The position numbers and the translations under genes were made by a program. Positions 23,350-35,446 of a stretch of 64,000 nucleotides of DNA are shown in pieces (within the stretch, counting starts at the first letter, position 1; each line of letters starts with the position of its first letter). This DNA comes from Ligula intestinalis. Lineage: Eukaryota; Platyhelminthes; Cestoda; Diphyllobothriidea; Diphyllobothriidae. The notes under the pieces were generated by a model. That model searched no databases. It had not been told where the DNA came from and was given only the letters and a program-made list of their open reading frames with translations. The DNA lies in NCBI GenBank assembly GCA_036362985.1, contig JAYGXS010000008.1, positions 8,608,556-8,672,555 on the forward strand. Reading direction: 5' to 3'.

Positions 23350-23999
23350 GTAAGTTCCGTGCTTACAGACTGTCTGACTGCTTATCATCACTTTTTGACG
23401 CCCCACAGATAACATTTTAGTGATGTTGTGCTGGGAGAAGCGATGCAGAACCCAGACAGCAGTGTGTGTGTGTATGTGGCTCGGAGGCGCGCATGGTATA
23501 TGCAGACCACCTTATCGAACTCGCCCTCCTCCCATCCCACCGCCACCATAAGTAGGTTAATGTGATTCAGCATGTGACCGCTATATATACTGCTGGCTGG
23601 CTAGCTGCCTGTCTGGTGGTAGTTTAAGGGAGTTTACGCCGTTAGCTTGCCCTTGCTAATGGATGTCTGCCCAGGTATTCATATGAGCCCACGGTCTAAG
23701 CTAATTAATCCCTTATTCAAACTGATTTACTTCAAGTTAGCGATTAATTTCTGCGGCACCTAAACATCAGTGAAATTCCGTATAACCCAACAGTTATGCG
23801 TCCCTCATCCCCGTGAGGTTGTGTAGTAATCTTCTCAGGAAACCTCCAACTCGGCAGGGCACACCATTAAAGACGATTCAGTCAACTTTCAATAAAAATG
23901 CGTGCACACAAAGGCATAGTTCCCAAAGAAAATAGTGAAAAAGCCCTTATTAAGCAGGCAATATTACCGGCAAATATAGGGGAGACTGGAATAGCCATT

Positions 24000-24280
24000 T
24001 GTGGCTCGTGGCTCAATGCTTAGGGCGTTTGAGTCTGATCAAAAAGGTTGCGAGTTCGAGGTTCGGTTGGGACACCATTTGGGTCTGAGTATGGCCGGCT
24101 GACGACGTCTAATGAGCCAGAAATGACCATTCCAGTCTCCTTTATTTTCGCCGGCAGGACTATCTGCCTACCAATACCAGCTATTACAGCTGTCAGAGCC
24201 TCTGTCGAGGCCCAAGGCAGAGCGGGACAGATGAGTTCCGTTAGCGTTCGCTAAACGTTTATCAACGAAGGCGGTTATTC
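24000..24280 (+). repeat. tRNA-derived SINE (family 1), plus copy
   Basis: The head carries gctcgtggctcaatgc (A box) and gttgcgagttcgaggttc (B box). The family body follows (gagccagaaatgaccattcc, gcctctgtcgaggcc, gttccgttagcg). It is collinear with 61815-62100. Confidence 0.75.
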
Positions 24281-24299
24281 ACAGTCCATGGGCCGTAGG

Positions 24300-25060
24300 T
24301 GCTCTTGTCCGGCCACGGATTATTAAATCAGGATGTTATTAGCGAGGGCGGTCGTGAGAATGTATGTTTTGTGCTTTTGAAAGGAATTTCTCTTTTTTTA
24401 CTATACCAATATGTTTTCCGACGAACTTGAAGGCTATAGACTCTCAAGGTGTCATTTAAACCCCCAGTTAACATGGTTTGTCTCAGGTTTTGTACTAATT
24501 TCCAGGTTGATTACTGTTTGAGCTATGTTTAGGCTAAGTGTCCGGGTTAAGAAAAAGGAATATTTGTGCTCTCTGGGCTTTTGCGTTTCCTGGCTATCTG
24601 TGTTATTGGTGTCGGGTAGAGGGAAGGGGGCGTTTCTATTCAACTGCTTTATCTACCAGTCCAGTGCCGTTACAGATAATTTTTCTAAGTAAGGCAACTC
24701 TCAAGTGTCCTTTCTTTTTTGTTACGTGTGCTGGAAGTAGTTTTTTTCTGCAGACGGCTGTTTCGGTCCGCTATCCAGTACCGTTTCGATGAGTGCATGG
24801 AATTTGACAGTAAAAACTCCATGGAATGTTTTGTTTCCCGCAACTCTGCAATTCGATTTATCTCTAAAAAGATTCTAGACTAGGGCACTTTACGGGTAAA
24901 TGTCCGGTTCTCCCATCTTTTTTTCAAAAGTCAACTCTGAGAGAAAATGGGTGAATTCGCCTATGCATGCATCCAACGAAAATGGCCATTACTTTGCTCG
25001 CTTTTAAAACCATTTTAGTTTAAGTTTCCATGCTTGTAGGCCTTGTTCGATTATTATCAG
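24300..25060. other. Intron sequence, nothing recognised
   Basis: No exon or repeat family was identified in this part of MBOAT intron A-B. Confidence 0.4.
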
Positions 25061-25084
25061 GGCTATTACAGGGGGGGTTAAGTA

Positions 25085-25460
25085 AGTTAAACTCTAGCAA
25101 CTGCGGTCTTCAGGCTTGCTTCCTTAGGAGAAGTGAAGGCATATGGCGGCCAGAGTAGAAAGATTAGTTTATTATACACAGGAATGGGAGAGAAGACAGA
25201 AGGAATTTGACTGTCAGACAAGCGAGCGACCGCAGGCCACAGTGGGCCGCGTCTGAAGTACTAGGGGGATTGTCGAAAGCCCAGCGTATGCTCTTTTCCT
25301 GCAACCAATCAGGAAGTGGTGTGCTCTGGTTGGCTTGAGTTCTCATGAGGGCCAATGCCGAGACTCACGGTGCGGGCTCGACCTTGAGACGGGCGTAGGT
25401 GGTCGGTGCATGTGCACTCGTTGGCAGCGGTGAGCCTTCGCGCGAGGTCATATGTGTGGA
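25085..25460 (+). repeat. Dispersed repeat family A, copy 3
   Basis: It opens agcaactgcggtcttcagg and continues ttccttaggagaag, ggccagagtagaaag and a run ending in gagtgagtcaccgc. It is especially close to copy 4 at 39955, including tttgactgtcagacaagcgag. Confidence 0.7.
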
Positions 25461-25589
25461 GTGAGTCACCGCAAAACTAAATGAAGTGCCCCCCCCAGCC
25501 TGGCGGTAACGTAAGTCTGCCTGTCATCGTGCAGCAAAATGACGTCATTATGACCCCACCCGCAAGTCTCAAACGCTTACGCTAGCTGC

Positions 25590-25880
25590 AGGTGACGACG
25601 AAGGTGTGGTCAGTACACCAGAATAGCCTTCTGGAAGACGTTTCGCAATAACAGTCTAGAACAATTTATGACCAGAATCGCAATCGGAAGTGGATAGCCA
25701 CCTAGAAGGACTGGTAGTTGAGCTTTGCGTCGACAACGGCTTTCTGATGAAGACGTCGAAAGCCTTTCATGATGGCACATCCACCAACGGGTTGATCTGA
25801 AAGGCATGAAGCGACACCTTCCTTGTCCTGAGCTCTAATAGACGGTGGGATTCAGAAACGTGACAACGGTTGTGGGTAGA
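25590..25880. repeat. Repeat shared with 41340-41600
   Basis: Collinear shared blocks include gcaatcggaagtggatagcc, tctgatgaagac, ccatcaacgggttgatc and acagcttccttgt. The repeat type is unknown, and no protein motif is recognised in either strand. Confidence 0.6.
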
Positions 25881-26087
25881 ATGGGCGTTTTGGTCATAGC
25901 GCTTGGTTGATGGAAATGAATTCCCTCCCCCCTCATTCACAAATGTTCCCTGTGAATAGTCCTAATGGACATGTAGTGTGACCATTAGTGTAGGATTAAG
26001 AAAATCGTACTCCTACTTGTTTGTGGACCTTTTTGAACCACCTTATTTAATTTTACGTCCTCTGTACTGTGAATACTTCTCTCTGGA

Positions 26088-26097
26088 NNNNNNNNNN
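26088..26097. other. Assembly gap (10 N)
   Basis: Ten unknown bases mark a short gap or masked stretch. The open frame that crosses it is not evidence of coding. Confidence 0.98.
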
Positions 26098-26689
26098 TCA
26101 CCGAAAAATACATCAGCTGTAATACCAATCAGGTCTACTGATTATTACAATTTCCCCGACGCATGTGATGCATGGGCTAAAAGTGCAAAAAAACTATCAA
26201 ATAACCCCCCCCCCCCCTCCGATAAGGTTCCTCCTCGTGTTCCGATGCAGAAAAGTTCGCACACACAGCCCTCTCAGGCTTTATTCTTTTTTTCTTCTCA
26301 CTTTTTTGTCTGAGGCAACGTGAAACCCTGACTCTACCCTAGGGGTGGAGCCAAGTTCGGGTCACATGTGCGCGCGTCTCTCTAAGGCCTTTCAGCAGTT
26401 GCTGAGACCCCTAATTTATGTGCGTCTAAGTGACGCAGTCGTTGTTGTGAGGCTTTTCGCGCGCGCTCGTCTTTTTTGCTGCTGCTGCGTGCCGTTTACG
26501 TTTTTGACGTTGGTGTCTGTAGAAAAATTTGCCTTGGCGTTTTTGTGATATTGAAATGTCCGTGTTTTCTGGACTCTGAGTTCGGCTTTGTCTTCATCAC
26601 CGTCATCAGGTTTCGCAACTGGTAAGTATAGAAAAGAGCATAATCCGGGTAGAATGTGTGTGTCAGGCGGTCCGTCTTTGTGTTGTAAT

Positions 26690-26945
26690 GTTGCCAAAGG
26701 CGAAGATTTCTGTCAGTCCCAGAAGCTTTGTTTCAAGCAAGCGTTGGAACATCGGCCTAATCAGATTTAGTCCTCGAGGGGTAGTGACTCGATCGGCAAT
26801 CTGATTGGTTCACTCCTATTGGTAGACCCCTATCCCGGAAGTCTCGCGTGTCCTCGGCTCCTTGAAGGCCGCGCGTTTGTGTGAGCCTCTGTGTGTGGGC
26901 AGACCGATCGCAAGCAACTCTGTTAGGGCGGCTCCTAACACTTTT
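26690..26945 (+). repeat. Dispersed repeat family B, copy 2
   Basis: It is collinear with copy 1: gttgccaaaggcgaagatt, gagggg-tagtgactcgat, tctcgcgtgtcctcggctcc, ccttgaaggccgcgcg and a terminal cctaaca. Confidence 0.68.
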
Positions 26946-26999
26946 TTATCTATTCAGAACCATAGATGAGCGATACTGGACAATGGCGTATTTTTTGCT

Positions 27000-27895
27000 C
27001 ATCTTTGGGGTATTTAGTCAGGTCAATTAACATTATTCCTCGGACGACTATACTAATTTGTTATTGTTGCAGATTTTATAAAAGAGTAGTAATGCATATA
27101 AGCTAATCATATATCCGTGCTATGACGTTCAACCATGGAAAAATGCAATGAAAAGCGGCACTAGGCTCAAATGTGCCAGAACTCCGCCAGATTGTCATCG
27201 GAACACGGACCAACTATTGCAGGTGATATTTACTGCAAGCGATCAAACCACCTAGAACCCAGCTTTTATTAAAATATATTTCAACGATAATATTGAGAAA
27301 TTTTTTATCTCACAGCCTGATAACGCCTGACCGCCATCGTCCAGGCAGATTGAGCGGCGGATTCGGCTTGTGTGAGATCTGTTAAACGCTTTTTAAGGAA
27401 TTGAGAGGAAGACGGCAGCGGTCGAGTCACCGAAAACACCTATTCGGGGGTGGATAAATAGCTATTTTGATAGGACGGATATCTACTAGGAGGTTACATG
27501 TACCAGTCACGGTGTAGCTTAGTAAAAGAACATCAGCTAGTGATGTAGACGGTTGGCCAGTGAAAGGAAGCATTGTAGCAGTTGCCTGTGACGATGCATG
27601 ACTTTGGGGCAGCAAGCATTGGACACCGCCCCCACAAATGCACCAGTTACGATGTAGCTTATTGTTGCGAACTCAGCCAAGGAACGCCAGTTAGTGATGA
27701 AGAGCCTAGACTATACACACCCCCAGGTGGCCATGCACACATGAGAAGAGACATTTGCATGAACTTAAAGTCGCATCGTTGGTTTCTGCCCGTCAAAGAA
27801 GGATTGAATCCCCTGGAGGCAAGATATTCAATTTGCGTTTTACTGGCACGCAACACCCTCGGGGACAAATTTAGGCCGAACGCAATCAATCCCAA
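27000..27895. other. Intron sequence, nothing recognised
   Basis: No exon, SINE head or retroelement motif was identified. Confidence 0.35.
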
Positions 27896-27899
27896 ACGG

Positions 27900-28630
27900 T
27901 TTCAGAAGTCCAGTTTTTCGAGTATACGTGTACGTTCGACAAATCCTCCTCTGGCCTCGGGGGGTCGATAAGCGAAGGCTGGTTTTAAGCGTAGGGTTTG
28001 ATGGAGCAGTCTAGGGGAGGGGGGTGGGAGACAGACATAGCGTGGATGACTGCATGCCGCTAGGTGAATGTGGGCCATGCCAACTCTGGGGCTTGCAGGA
28101 AGTTCTTTTGTGCGCATAAAGCGGGTTTTATCAGCCTGATAGCGGTTGCTTCTGTTGTCGCTAGCAGGCGCTGACCCAGGGGCTTCGGATAATTTGGTGG
28201 GACCCTGTAGATCGCTCGGAAAGCTTCGTTGGGGTCCACCGGATGTCTGGAATTGACCATGTGCGCCAGAATAGAGCTGTTTATGCTCTTGACTTCACCT
28301 TTTTCAGCCATGCCGGGAGGTGTTCTTTTCTTCTTTTGCATAGGCACCGGCTCGTACGACCAATATAACCTGCTCCACAGGAACAAGTGAAAGAGTAGAT
28401 GCACACTGAGGTGGTCTGAGCTGGTAACCTATCCTTAACTTCCCAATGTAAGATTGGGTTGGTTGAGAATAATACCTGAACTCTGGCTGTTGGGAAGGTG
28501 CTTGCAACGGCTTGGTCAAGGCGTCTTTTCAGCAGTTCACTTGCTGCGTCCCCTCGAAGGGGGACTTTGAGGAATAGTGTTTTCTTTTCTACAGTAGGTG
28601 CGGTGGTTCTCATTTGTTTCTCGTACCCAG
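27900..28630 (-). mobile_element. PLE-A copy 1, 5'-truncated (GIY-YIG end)
   Basis: The minus strand encodes TVEKKTLFLKVPLRGD, VLFSTNPILHWEVKDRLP, SVCIYSFTCSCGAGYIGRTS, the KRRKEHLPAW stretch, then after a frameshift SINSSILAHMVNSRHPVDP and LGQRLLATTEATAIRLIKPA. This is the linker and GIY-YIG endonuclease region of a Penelope-like element, with CIY, YIG and the Arg before the EH intact. The reverse transcriptase part is absent. The 3' tail follows at about 27900-27955. The frameshift near 28300-28400 makes it a dead copy. Confidence 0.82.
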
Positions 28631-28631
28631 T

Positions 28632-28742
28632 TTCCATATAAATGTAAGGCCTGACGAGAATTTGTCGAAAGTACACGTATACTCGCCAAACTGGACTTCT
28701 GAGTTCTCCGATGGGAATTTTCGCAACCCCAAACGGTTCTTT
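28632..28742 (+). repeat. PLE-A 3' tail, opposite orientation to its body
   Basis: The plus strand reads catataaatgtaaggcctga, cgagaatttgtcgaaag, tactcgcc and gggaattttcgca. This is collinear with the tails at 33585-33685 and 58375-58475. It abuts the 5' end of the minus-oriented body, so the tail occurs in both orientations around this truncated copy. Confidence 0.78.
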
Positions 28743-29049
28743 CACGGAATGAGCGGAAAATATTTTGTTAGATATGTGAAGGCTAACTAGTATGATAACG
28801 AGTGTTGAAAACTTCCTTTCGTAGACCGCTTTGTCTCCAAATAATTAATGCACGGGTTTGTTTTTTCTTGTTGGTTGCGACCGGGACTATTAACTGGGGG
28901 TAGAGAGTGCTTACCGATCGTCTTACGAAACCTTCTGATACCATTGTGCTTAGGATTTCGATCTAGAGCCCCATAGGCATTCGCACAGCTCTTACTAATA
29001 TACACTGAGGATGTCTGTTGTCGCATAGGATGAAGTGGGACCGATAAAG

Positions 29050-29215
29050 ACAAGAAGGGAGACTGAAATGGCCATTTCTGGCTTATTGGCCATCATCAGC
29101 CAGTCATACCCAAACCCCGATGTGGATCACCCGGGATTCGAACCCGGGACCTTTGGTCACTGAGTGCAACATACGCACAACGGGCTCGTTGCTTTGTCGG
29201 TCGAGATCCAGAATA
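29050..29215 (-). repeat. tRNA-derived SINE (family 1), minus copy
   Basis: On the minus strand there is a B box in gtcccgggttcgaatcccgg, the best preserved of the family, followed by ggtatgactggctgatgatg and gccagaaatggccatttcag. The A box region is poorly preserved. Confidence 0.7.
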
Positions 29216-31260
29216 TGATGACTATGTGGGGATCGCTGATCTGATTGAGGAACATGTACGTTCCATTCTAGTGGTTCTATCTGATGATAAAAGATTTAAC
29301 AGGAGAGATGCTCCTCGACCAGCAGACTTTATCGCATCCTTCGAATCTCGTGTGCTCCAGAAATGTGGGGCAAATGAGCAGTGTAAAAACGCCATGCGAC
29401 AGCAAACAGCAACTTTTCTCCTCCAACACAAAAACCAAAGGGCTATTTCACAAAGCAGAAGAACGTGCAGCAAAGGGCGTTTGACGTTCGTCATAGATAA
29501 GGCATAGTACGAGGCAAAAGTGAGAAACGGCTTGACGGATAAGGAGTCATATGCGCCATCGACTGCCAACGAGTTATGCGAACAGCATAAATAGGGCGAT
29601 TGACAAACTGAGGACAATGCCTGTTCCCGGACATAATTGAGAATCCCATTCATGTATATATAGAGAGAGAAGATGGAAGGGGATTTCCGGACCAAGTAAT
29701 TTATTCAGCCAACGTTTCACACTCACGCAAACCCATTTTCATTGCGGTGCAAAATATGTCATTCGCGAGACTCCAATTACTGACGAAAACATAAAATCGG
29801 CTATATCAGCAAATATCTGCCACACTGATGTCCCACAGGAAGCGCGAGGCGCTCGCAAAAAAATAGAAAACCAGACACTTCGGACACTATCTAGGACCCG
29901 GACCTTGTCTTTATTGGGTATTTAGTTGAGCGTTCAACCCTCTGAGCCGGTTGGCTGCAATCGTACTATATGAATTATTATGAAAGGGGTTTTCTCTGAT
30001 CTCGTTATATGGGAAACACGATCGCGGATCTCAATGGTTTAATTGTTTTGGCCTCCAGTGTACACCCACAAGCATCAACTTTTTGCAAAATGCCTTACGC
30101 ATAGGTTTGTATGTGTATGTGCCATGTGGTCTCGCGCTCTTACAGACAAGCCGCTTCGACTAAATCCTGCGGAGCTAACCTCAGGAGCGCCAGGATTCAC
30201 CAAAAAATTCTAACGCCTAGAATTCCCACACTTTCTTCTGATCCCGCCTGATCTGAAACATTCTTTACCGATGTATGCCAGTCTGTGTGCAATGACTAAT
30301 CTTACGTGTGTGTGTGTGCGTGTCTGCCCCTAAAATGGGCCACCTTTTAGCTGCGTTGGACCAATATGGGGGAGGGGCAACTCAAGAAACGAGGGACGAG
30401 TTATTGGGGAATGCGCATTCATAGCAAATGCAAAACGTGGGTGGCGGTGGCATGCCTGGGCACAGGTTCGCGCAGCGCCAGCCACCTGTATTTTCTGCCG
30501 TCTCGGCCCAGGTATACAAGGGGGGGAGATTGTGATGGATGTTGTGTAGGTCTACTATCATCACCAACTTATTTACGCGCAAGGCATCTTCTCTGCGCCC
30601 ACCCCGCTTTGGGACTCTCGATGATCACCGTCGACATCGACGGTCACAGTGTCCTGGCGACCGATCAGTTAGGCAGCGGCTTGTTGGTGGCGCTGTGGGT
30701 GAGAGTGAGGTCGACTATCACTCAGTATACCTCACTGTAATGAATCTGATGCGCTTGAAGTTATCACGGTGCGCTAAATCCCGCGAATTCGAGGGTTGCT
30801 AACTGTCGGAATAACTCGCACCACGCAGCCAACCTAGTGTGCGTCTTGTTGTGTGAAGTGGCTGAATGACGGACTGAGAGTCAGACTGCAGTAGCTCCTT
30901 CTTAATATGGCCTTTATGGGAGCCTACCTAGCAAGGTATGCTGTTGGTACGCGTATTGGAGTGTTAGCCATGCCAGCCACCTGCGCACTTCCCTATTTTC
31001 CATCTTCTCGACTCCTGTCTTTCCATCGGATGCAGGCGTGGGAGAAGTGCAAGAGTGAAGCAGGTCTTGCAAGTCTACTTTCGCTATAATCCAGCTGTAG
31101 TCAGCGCGTCTGCCTTCAGTCTCCTGAAGCTCGTGGTGGACATAGTCGAGAGCGATGGTAGAATTCTCGTTTGATTGATTTAGGCCTTATAGGGAGAAGA
31201 CTACGTAAAGTATATCGTGTGCAGTCTCTTATCCTCGTTATCCTACCCTCCTTTTGTCCC
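29216..31260. other. Intron sequence, no feature assigned
   Basis: An open frame at 29226-29507 (+, 93 codons) follows the SINE directly. It has protein-like composition (DLIEEHVRSILVVL, CGANEQCKNAMRQQ) but no splice signals or recognised family. It may be an old retroelement gag-like relic. The remainder holds short GT runs and nothing recognisable. Confidence 0.3.
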
Positions 31261-31261
31261 C

Positions 31262-31480
31262 TTCTTGAAGGCATTTCTCTCATCTTTTTCGGTGCATTTT
31301 ATCGGACAAGCGCGCCATTTTTTCAAGTAGACAAGTTCTTAAAATCGCAATCAACCCGTCTTGAAGGCTCATCGTTTTCGAAGCCCTGCACAAGCCTTTT
31401 TCGGAGCACTTTATCGGATAAAGAAAACAAGTCAATAGCTCCTCGTTGTTTCCTGTAGCCAAGTCCTTAAAAGTATAGTC
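31262..31480. repeat. Two-unit tandem repeat, about 100 bp
   Basis: The units share cttgaaggc, tttttcgg-gca-tttatcgga, gtag-caagt-cttaaaa and the tca-ccc ending. The second copy starts near 31360. It is intronic with no known function. Confidence 0.55.
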
Positions 31481-32604
31481 AGCCCATTGTTTTTGCACAG
31501 CTTAGTGAAGGACTGATTTCCAACTGATGGACGTCTACATCCCGCCCGACGGCGCATCAGAATGTGGCGTTTCAGAGTTGTATCCGACGGCGGTGTATGT
31601 GAATCCTTGCTGCCCAGCCAGCATTCGCCATGTCGTAGGGCCCTTATGGGTTTTGTTTACCGGGTACAAGGTCTCTCCTCACACGGACCAAAGTTCAGCC
31701 ATTATTTTGAACTACTCATGCGCACTGACTTCAGCTGTCTATGTACGCTGCCTACCCCACTTACATCCCCAGTGAACGAATTGAAAGAATGGATGAGTAA
31801 AGGTCATTGAATGCGGTTTCCTTAGGCGGAAGAAGAGGTGGCATGGACGTGCTGTGTGCATATTTAGATCTGTGCCGATATTTGAAAAATTTCTTCCCCT
31901 AGTAACTCCCCATCCTGCTGTTCAATTTCTCAGTGTGCTTGACAGCTCCTTCCCCCCTCATGACAAGTATTTAATTTATTTTCTTTCCGTCACCACCTTA
32001 TCTTTTGCCAGCTACTTACCGGAGCTCTCAGACTCGCCTTAAGAGGTAATGCCGGCCTGGTATTTATTCCGGTTTTTGGTTATCCTGTTTTCAAACTTTT
32101 ACCCGTTGTTGTTTCTTTCGACTTCCTCAAGGCATTTTTTGTGGTTGTTGAGTTCTTTTCCTTTCAAAATTGCATCCTTGTTTGAACAAAAAAGCACATT
32201 CAGTAAAATAATTGCGCAGTTACCTTTACAGACCTATTAACTTGGTCTGGTAGGATCCGTGCGTGGTAAAATAATGGACAGTTTCTCAACTTTTAAGGTC
32301 CTTTGGACTTTCTCGGAAGTTGGAGGCTGCTTAACATGTCAGTCTCCCCAGCTCGGTTGCCTGAGGTTTGTTTTTCGAAACAGGGTAGGATTGCCTGAGA
32401 GCCTCCAATTTCCCATCGAGAGCGATGGCAGCAGTATTAGTAGTGCTTTTAACAGTAGCAGTAGTAGTAGTGAAGGGGTGGACAAGGATAACCACCTACC
32501 CAAGCAAATGCCGTGGTTTACACTCCTGTAAACGCTTTCTTGGTCAAACGCCCGCTACAGGTTACTAGTTCGTAGATTAATATCCTATTTATTGAACCGA
32601 GGCG

Positions 32605-32670
32605 TGATAATTTCAATGAAATACCAGAAGATAAATTGGTGAACATACGTTTGTTTTCGATAAATTCTCG
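32605..32670 (-). repeat. PLE-A 3' tail, inverted, 5' of PLE-A copy 2
   Basis: The reverse complement reads gcctgacgagaatttatcga, then aaacaaacgtatgttc and ccaatttatcttct, almost identical to 33602-33655. It ends precisely where the plus-oriented coding body begins. Confidence 0.82.
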
Positions 32671-32671
32671 T

Positions 32672-33690
32672 CAGGCAAAAGGCGAAGAGGATTTGCTCGA
32701 CTGATAGCATTGAAGAGGAGCTTAAGATTTTTGAAGGCGTGTTTCGAAAAAATGGGTATCCTTGTCGATTTATTGCTAAAAGCATGGCTGAAAGGCCACC
32801 AAAGCCCTCAGTATTAACAGTAGAAAAGAAACGAATATTCATCAGAGTCCCATTTCAAGGGGACGGACCAAGCGAACTACTAAGGAGGCGCCTGAGTCAA
32901 GCCGTAGCAACTACCTTCCCAGCAGCCAACGCCCATGTATTGTTCTCGACTACTCCCATCCTATACGGAGAGATTAAGGATAAACTGCCAGCCCAGGCTA
33001 CCTCAATATGCATATATTCATTTACCTGTTCCTGTGGGGCAGGATATATTGGTCGCACGAGCCGGCGCTTGTCCAAAAGAGTAAGGGAACACATACCCGC
33101 ATGGTTAGGGAAGGGCCAACTTAAAGGTGTAAACAGTTCAATCTTAGCGCATCTGGTAGCCTCGAGCCATCGCGTGGATGTCAAAGAGGCCTCCCGAGTG
33201 ATTTACAAGGTGCCTTCCAGCCACTCAAAACTCCTCGGACAGCGTCTGTTGGTGACGGCAGAGGCGGCCGCCATCAGGCTACGCAGACCGCTGCTATGTG
33301 CCCAAAAGAATTTCGTCGCGGCGCCCCAGTTGCCATGGGCGAAACTAGGTAACACGGCCACCCACAGCGGACCACAGGCCTCGGAAACGGGCCCCCGCAG
33401 AGACGACCAAGTCCCAAGTCCAGCCACGCACACCTTATCGGCGGTCCTGGACGATGGGCCGTCTAGACATTGACACTCTGATCTCAACTCCCCCAACTTC
33501 CCCCCCACCCCCCTTCCTCCCCCTCCTCCCCACCGTGACAACAAGAACACTTCATCTGTCCATCAACCACCATAGTTTATTCATACCATATAAATGTAAA
33601 GGCCTGACGAGAATTTATCGAAAACAAACGTATGTTCGCCAATTTATCTTCTGAAATTTTCAATGGGAATTTTCGCAAAGTCAATGAAAT
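32672..33690 (+). mobile_element. PLE-A copy 2, 5'-truncated, GIY-YIG intact
   Basis: The coding part starts in RQKAKRICSTDSIEEELK, upstream of the first ATG at 32739, and stays open to 33473. It shows VEKKRIFIRVPFQGDGPSEL, VLFSTTPILYGEIKDKLPAQ, ICIYSFTCSCGAGYIGRTSR, SKRVREHIPAWLGKG and LGQRLLVTAEAAAIRLRRP. CIY, YIG, the Arg before the REH and the final Glu-containing helix are all present. This is the best preserved GIY-YIG domain in the window. The reverse transcriptase is missing. A C-rich 3' UTR and the tail (33585-33690) follow. Confidence 0.85.
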
Positions 33691-33949
33691 ACGTTTGCTC
33701 GAGAAAACATGGATTTGGCATAGCACTTTGTTAACCATCTGGCCGAAGAAGGCCTTGCGTCAGCTTCGTAGATCTGAAGGGGTATGCATTCCGAGCGATA
33801 TAATGAAGAACGGAAGAGGTTATTGAGAAGGATCAAGACCTGCTTGTGAATGTTCGAGCTGGTGACTCTAGCCCGTCTTCAGACACTGTAAATGGAAGTG
33901 AGAAAGTAAGAAAGTCACATTAGACAGTATAGGTGACATGGACAGCTAG

Positions 33950-34710
33950 ACCACTGGCGTGTGAGGGGTTGACTCACGGTCTGTTTTCTGGTGGCGCGGG
34001 GGCTGAAAAGCTACGGGGCTCTGTGTGCGAACCGTGGGGGCGAATGGTGGGTCGGTTGATGTCATGGTGGCTGGGTTTGCGGTCGCTGGTATATGATTAG
34101 GACAGGGGACGATACGTATTGATATGAAGTCACCGTATTGATCGTTCAAGTCAACGTGGCGGTTGGCACTGCCCGCAGTAGAAAACCAAGCCTCGAGAAA
34201 TTCTCGCGCTCGTTTTGCGTTGGCCATGGCGACGATTTCAGTGTCATCCCGATTATATCTAGTGTCGCACTCGCCTTTGTGCGCAAACAGGAGGAACAGG
34301 GGGTGCCGGCGAAGGGCAGCTAATTTTTTCCTTAGATACTGGTGCCCAGGAGTCGACATGTGTGGCCAACATACACGCAAGAGCAATCTGCACACGCTAT
34401 GCGATAAGCCACATTTGATTGTTGTTCTTTTGGGGGTAGGATCCTTTATATGTGATAGAGGATGCTGGCTTGTGCGCTATGTGCACATCGAAGCGACTTT
34501 ACTGCCCGCAGATTTATGTGAAAGTTCCTTTTTATATAAGGCAGGGAGTAGAAATTCCATGTCGCAGTTCCTCTGTTAGGTGTGGGGCTTGTGATTGTAC
34601 TCGACGCCTGCGGCAGTTCCGTTAGCTCGAAACAACCTATACACGTAAGCAACTTCTTGAGGAGATCGATGGAATAGAGTTCGGACGCAGCTTCTTTTGT
34701 GGGCATCGGG
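33950..34710 (-). mobile_element. Penelope-like element fragment, PLE-D
   Basis: The minus strand gives FYSLPYIKRNFHINLRAVKS, KDPTPKRTTIKCGL, then after frameshifts TPGHQYLRKKL, MANAKRAREFLEAWFSTAGS and ANRHVDLNDQY. The order (xLPYIKG.., KDP.., then REFLEAW...N.HxD) is that of the C-terminal end of Penelope-like proteins, in a lineage distinct from PLE-A. Several frameshifts make it inactive. Confidence 0.65.
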
Positions 34711-34949
34711 TTGGTTGCTGTCGTAATGTATTGTGTCTAAAGACGAGCTCATGTCACCAGTTCGAAAATGCACAAGTACATCTTGATTTTTGCGAAGAAC
34801 CTCTTCCTTTCTTCATATTTAGACTAATATAAACGCCAGAAATCAATGGAGAAACTGTATACTACTTATGCAAGCACATTTTTACATAATTTTGTTTTTT
34901 ATCAGGCGGCCGGATAAAAATTCCTTCGAAAGCTGGCATCCTACCATAA

Positions 34950-35375
34950 CGACATGTTGCTGGATTATCTTAAGCCTTCCAACCCTGCCTGAGTAATTTG
35001 TTTAGATCGATGACACTGCTTAAAATATTACATCTACTAAAAGTAGTCCTTCCTGATCGAAATGGCATTTCAGCATTTTGTTTAACATATTTCGTGACAT
35101 ACGTCACCTTACTGTGATTGTTCTTTGAATAACAGTAATCATAGCAAAATTTGCGGCACCTTTGAGCTGTGTGATTGGAAGCGAATTTTATCCCAGTTAA
35201 GTCAGAAGCAGCCGTTAAACGTCGATTATTGGTCTGTATGCCAACGGCAATAAAGAGCCGTGGTAGTGAACGCGCTTGGTAGTGCAGGCTCTTTTGCCTA
35301 TAAGTTTTCTATCCTTCCGACCATACTGATTAGTGTGTTTGCCCTGCAGCGACACATGTCCTCATTTTCGAACAA
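34950..35375 (+). repeat. Direct repeat, left copy
   Basis: It shares aaaatattacatctact, aagtagtcctt, ggcatttcagc, cgtcacctta, gattattggtct, gaacgcgctt and a terminal gcgacacatgtc-ccattttc with 36020-36485. The copies are diverged. Confidence 0.75.
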
Positions 35376-35446
35376 AAATGGCATGTGAAAAGGTGAAAAA
35401 GTCCTTGTCTGGTTCGTTTAGAACCGTTTCCTGTGTCGGTGGAAGT

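Noticed and set aside
25978..26313. 111-codon frame across the N run
   Set aside because: It contains unknown residues from the gap and has no recognisable content.
29120..29200. Possible tRNA gene on the minus strand (well-paired T arm)
   Set aside because: The A-box half does not fold as a D arm, and the downstream sequence is the family 1 SINE body.
30366..30740. 124-codon frame on +
   Set aside because: No motif or splice signals, with competing frames open over the same bases.
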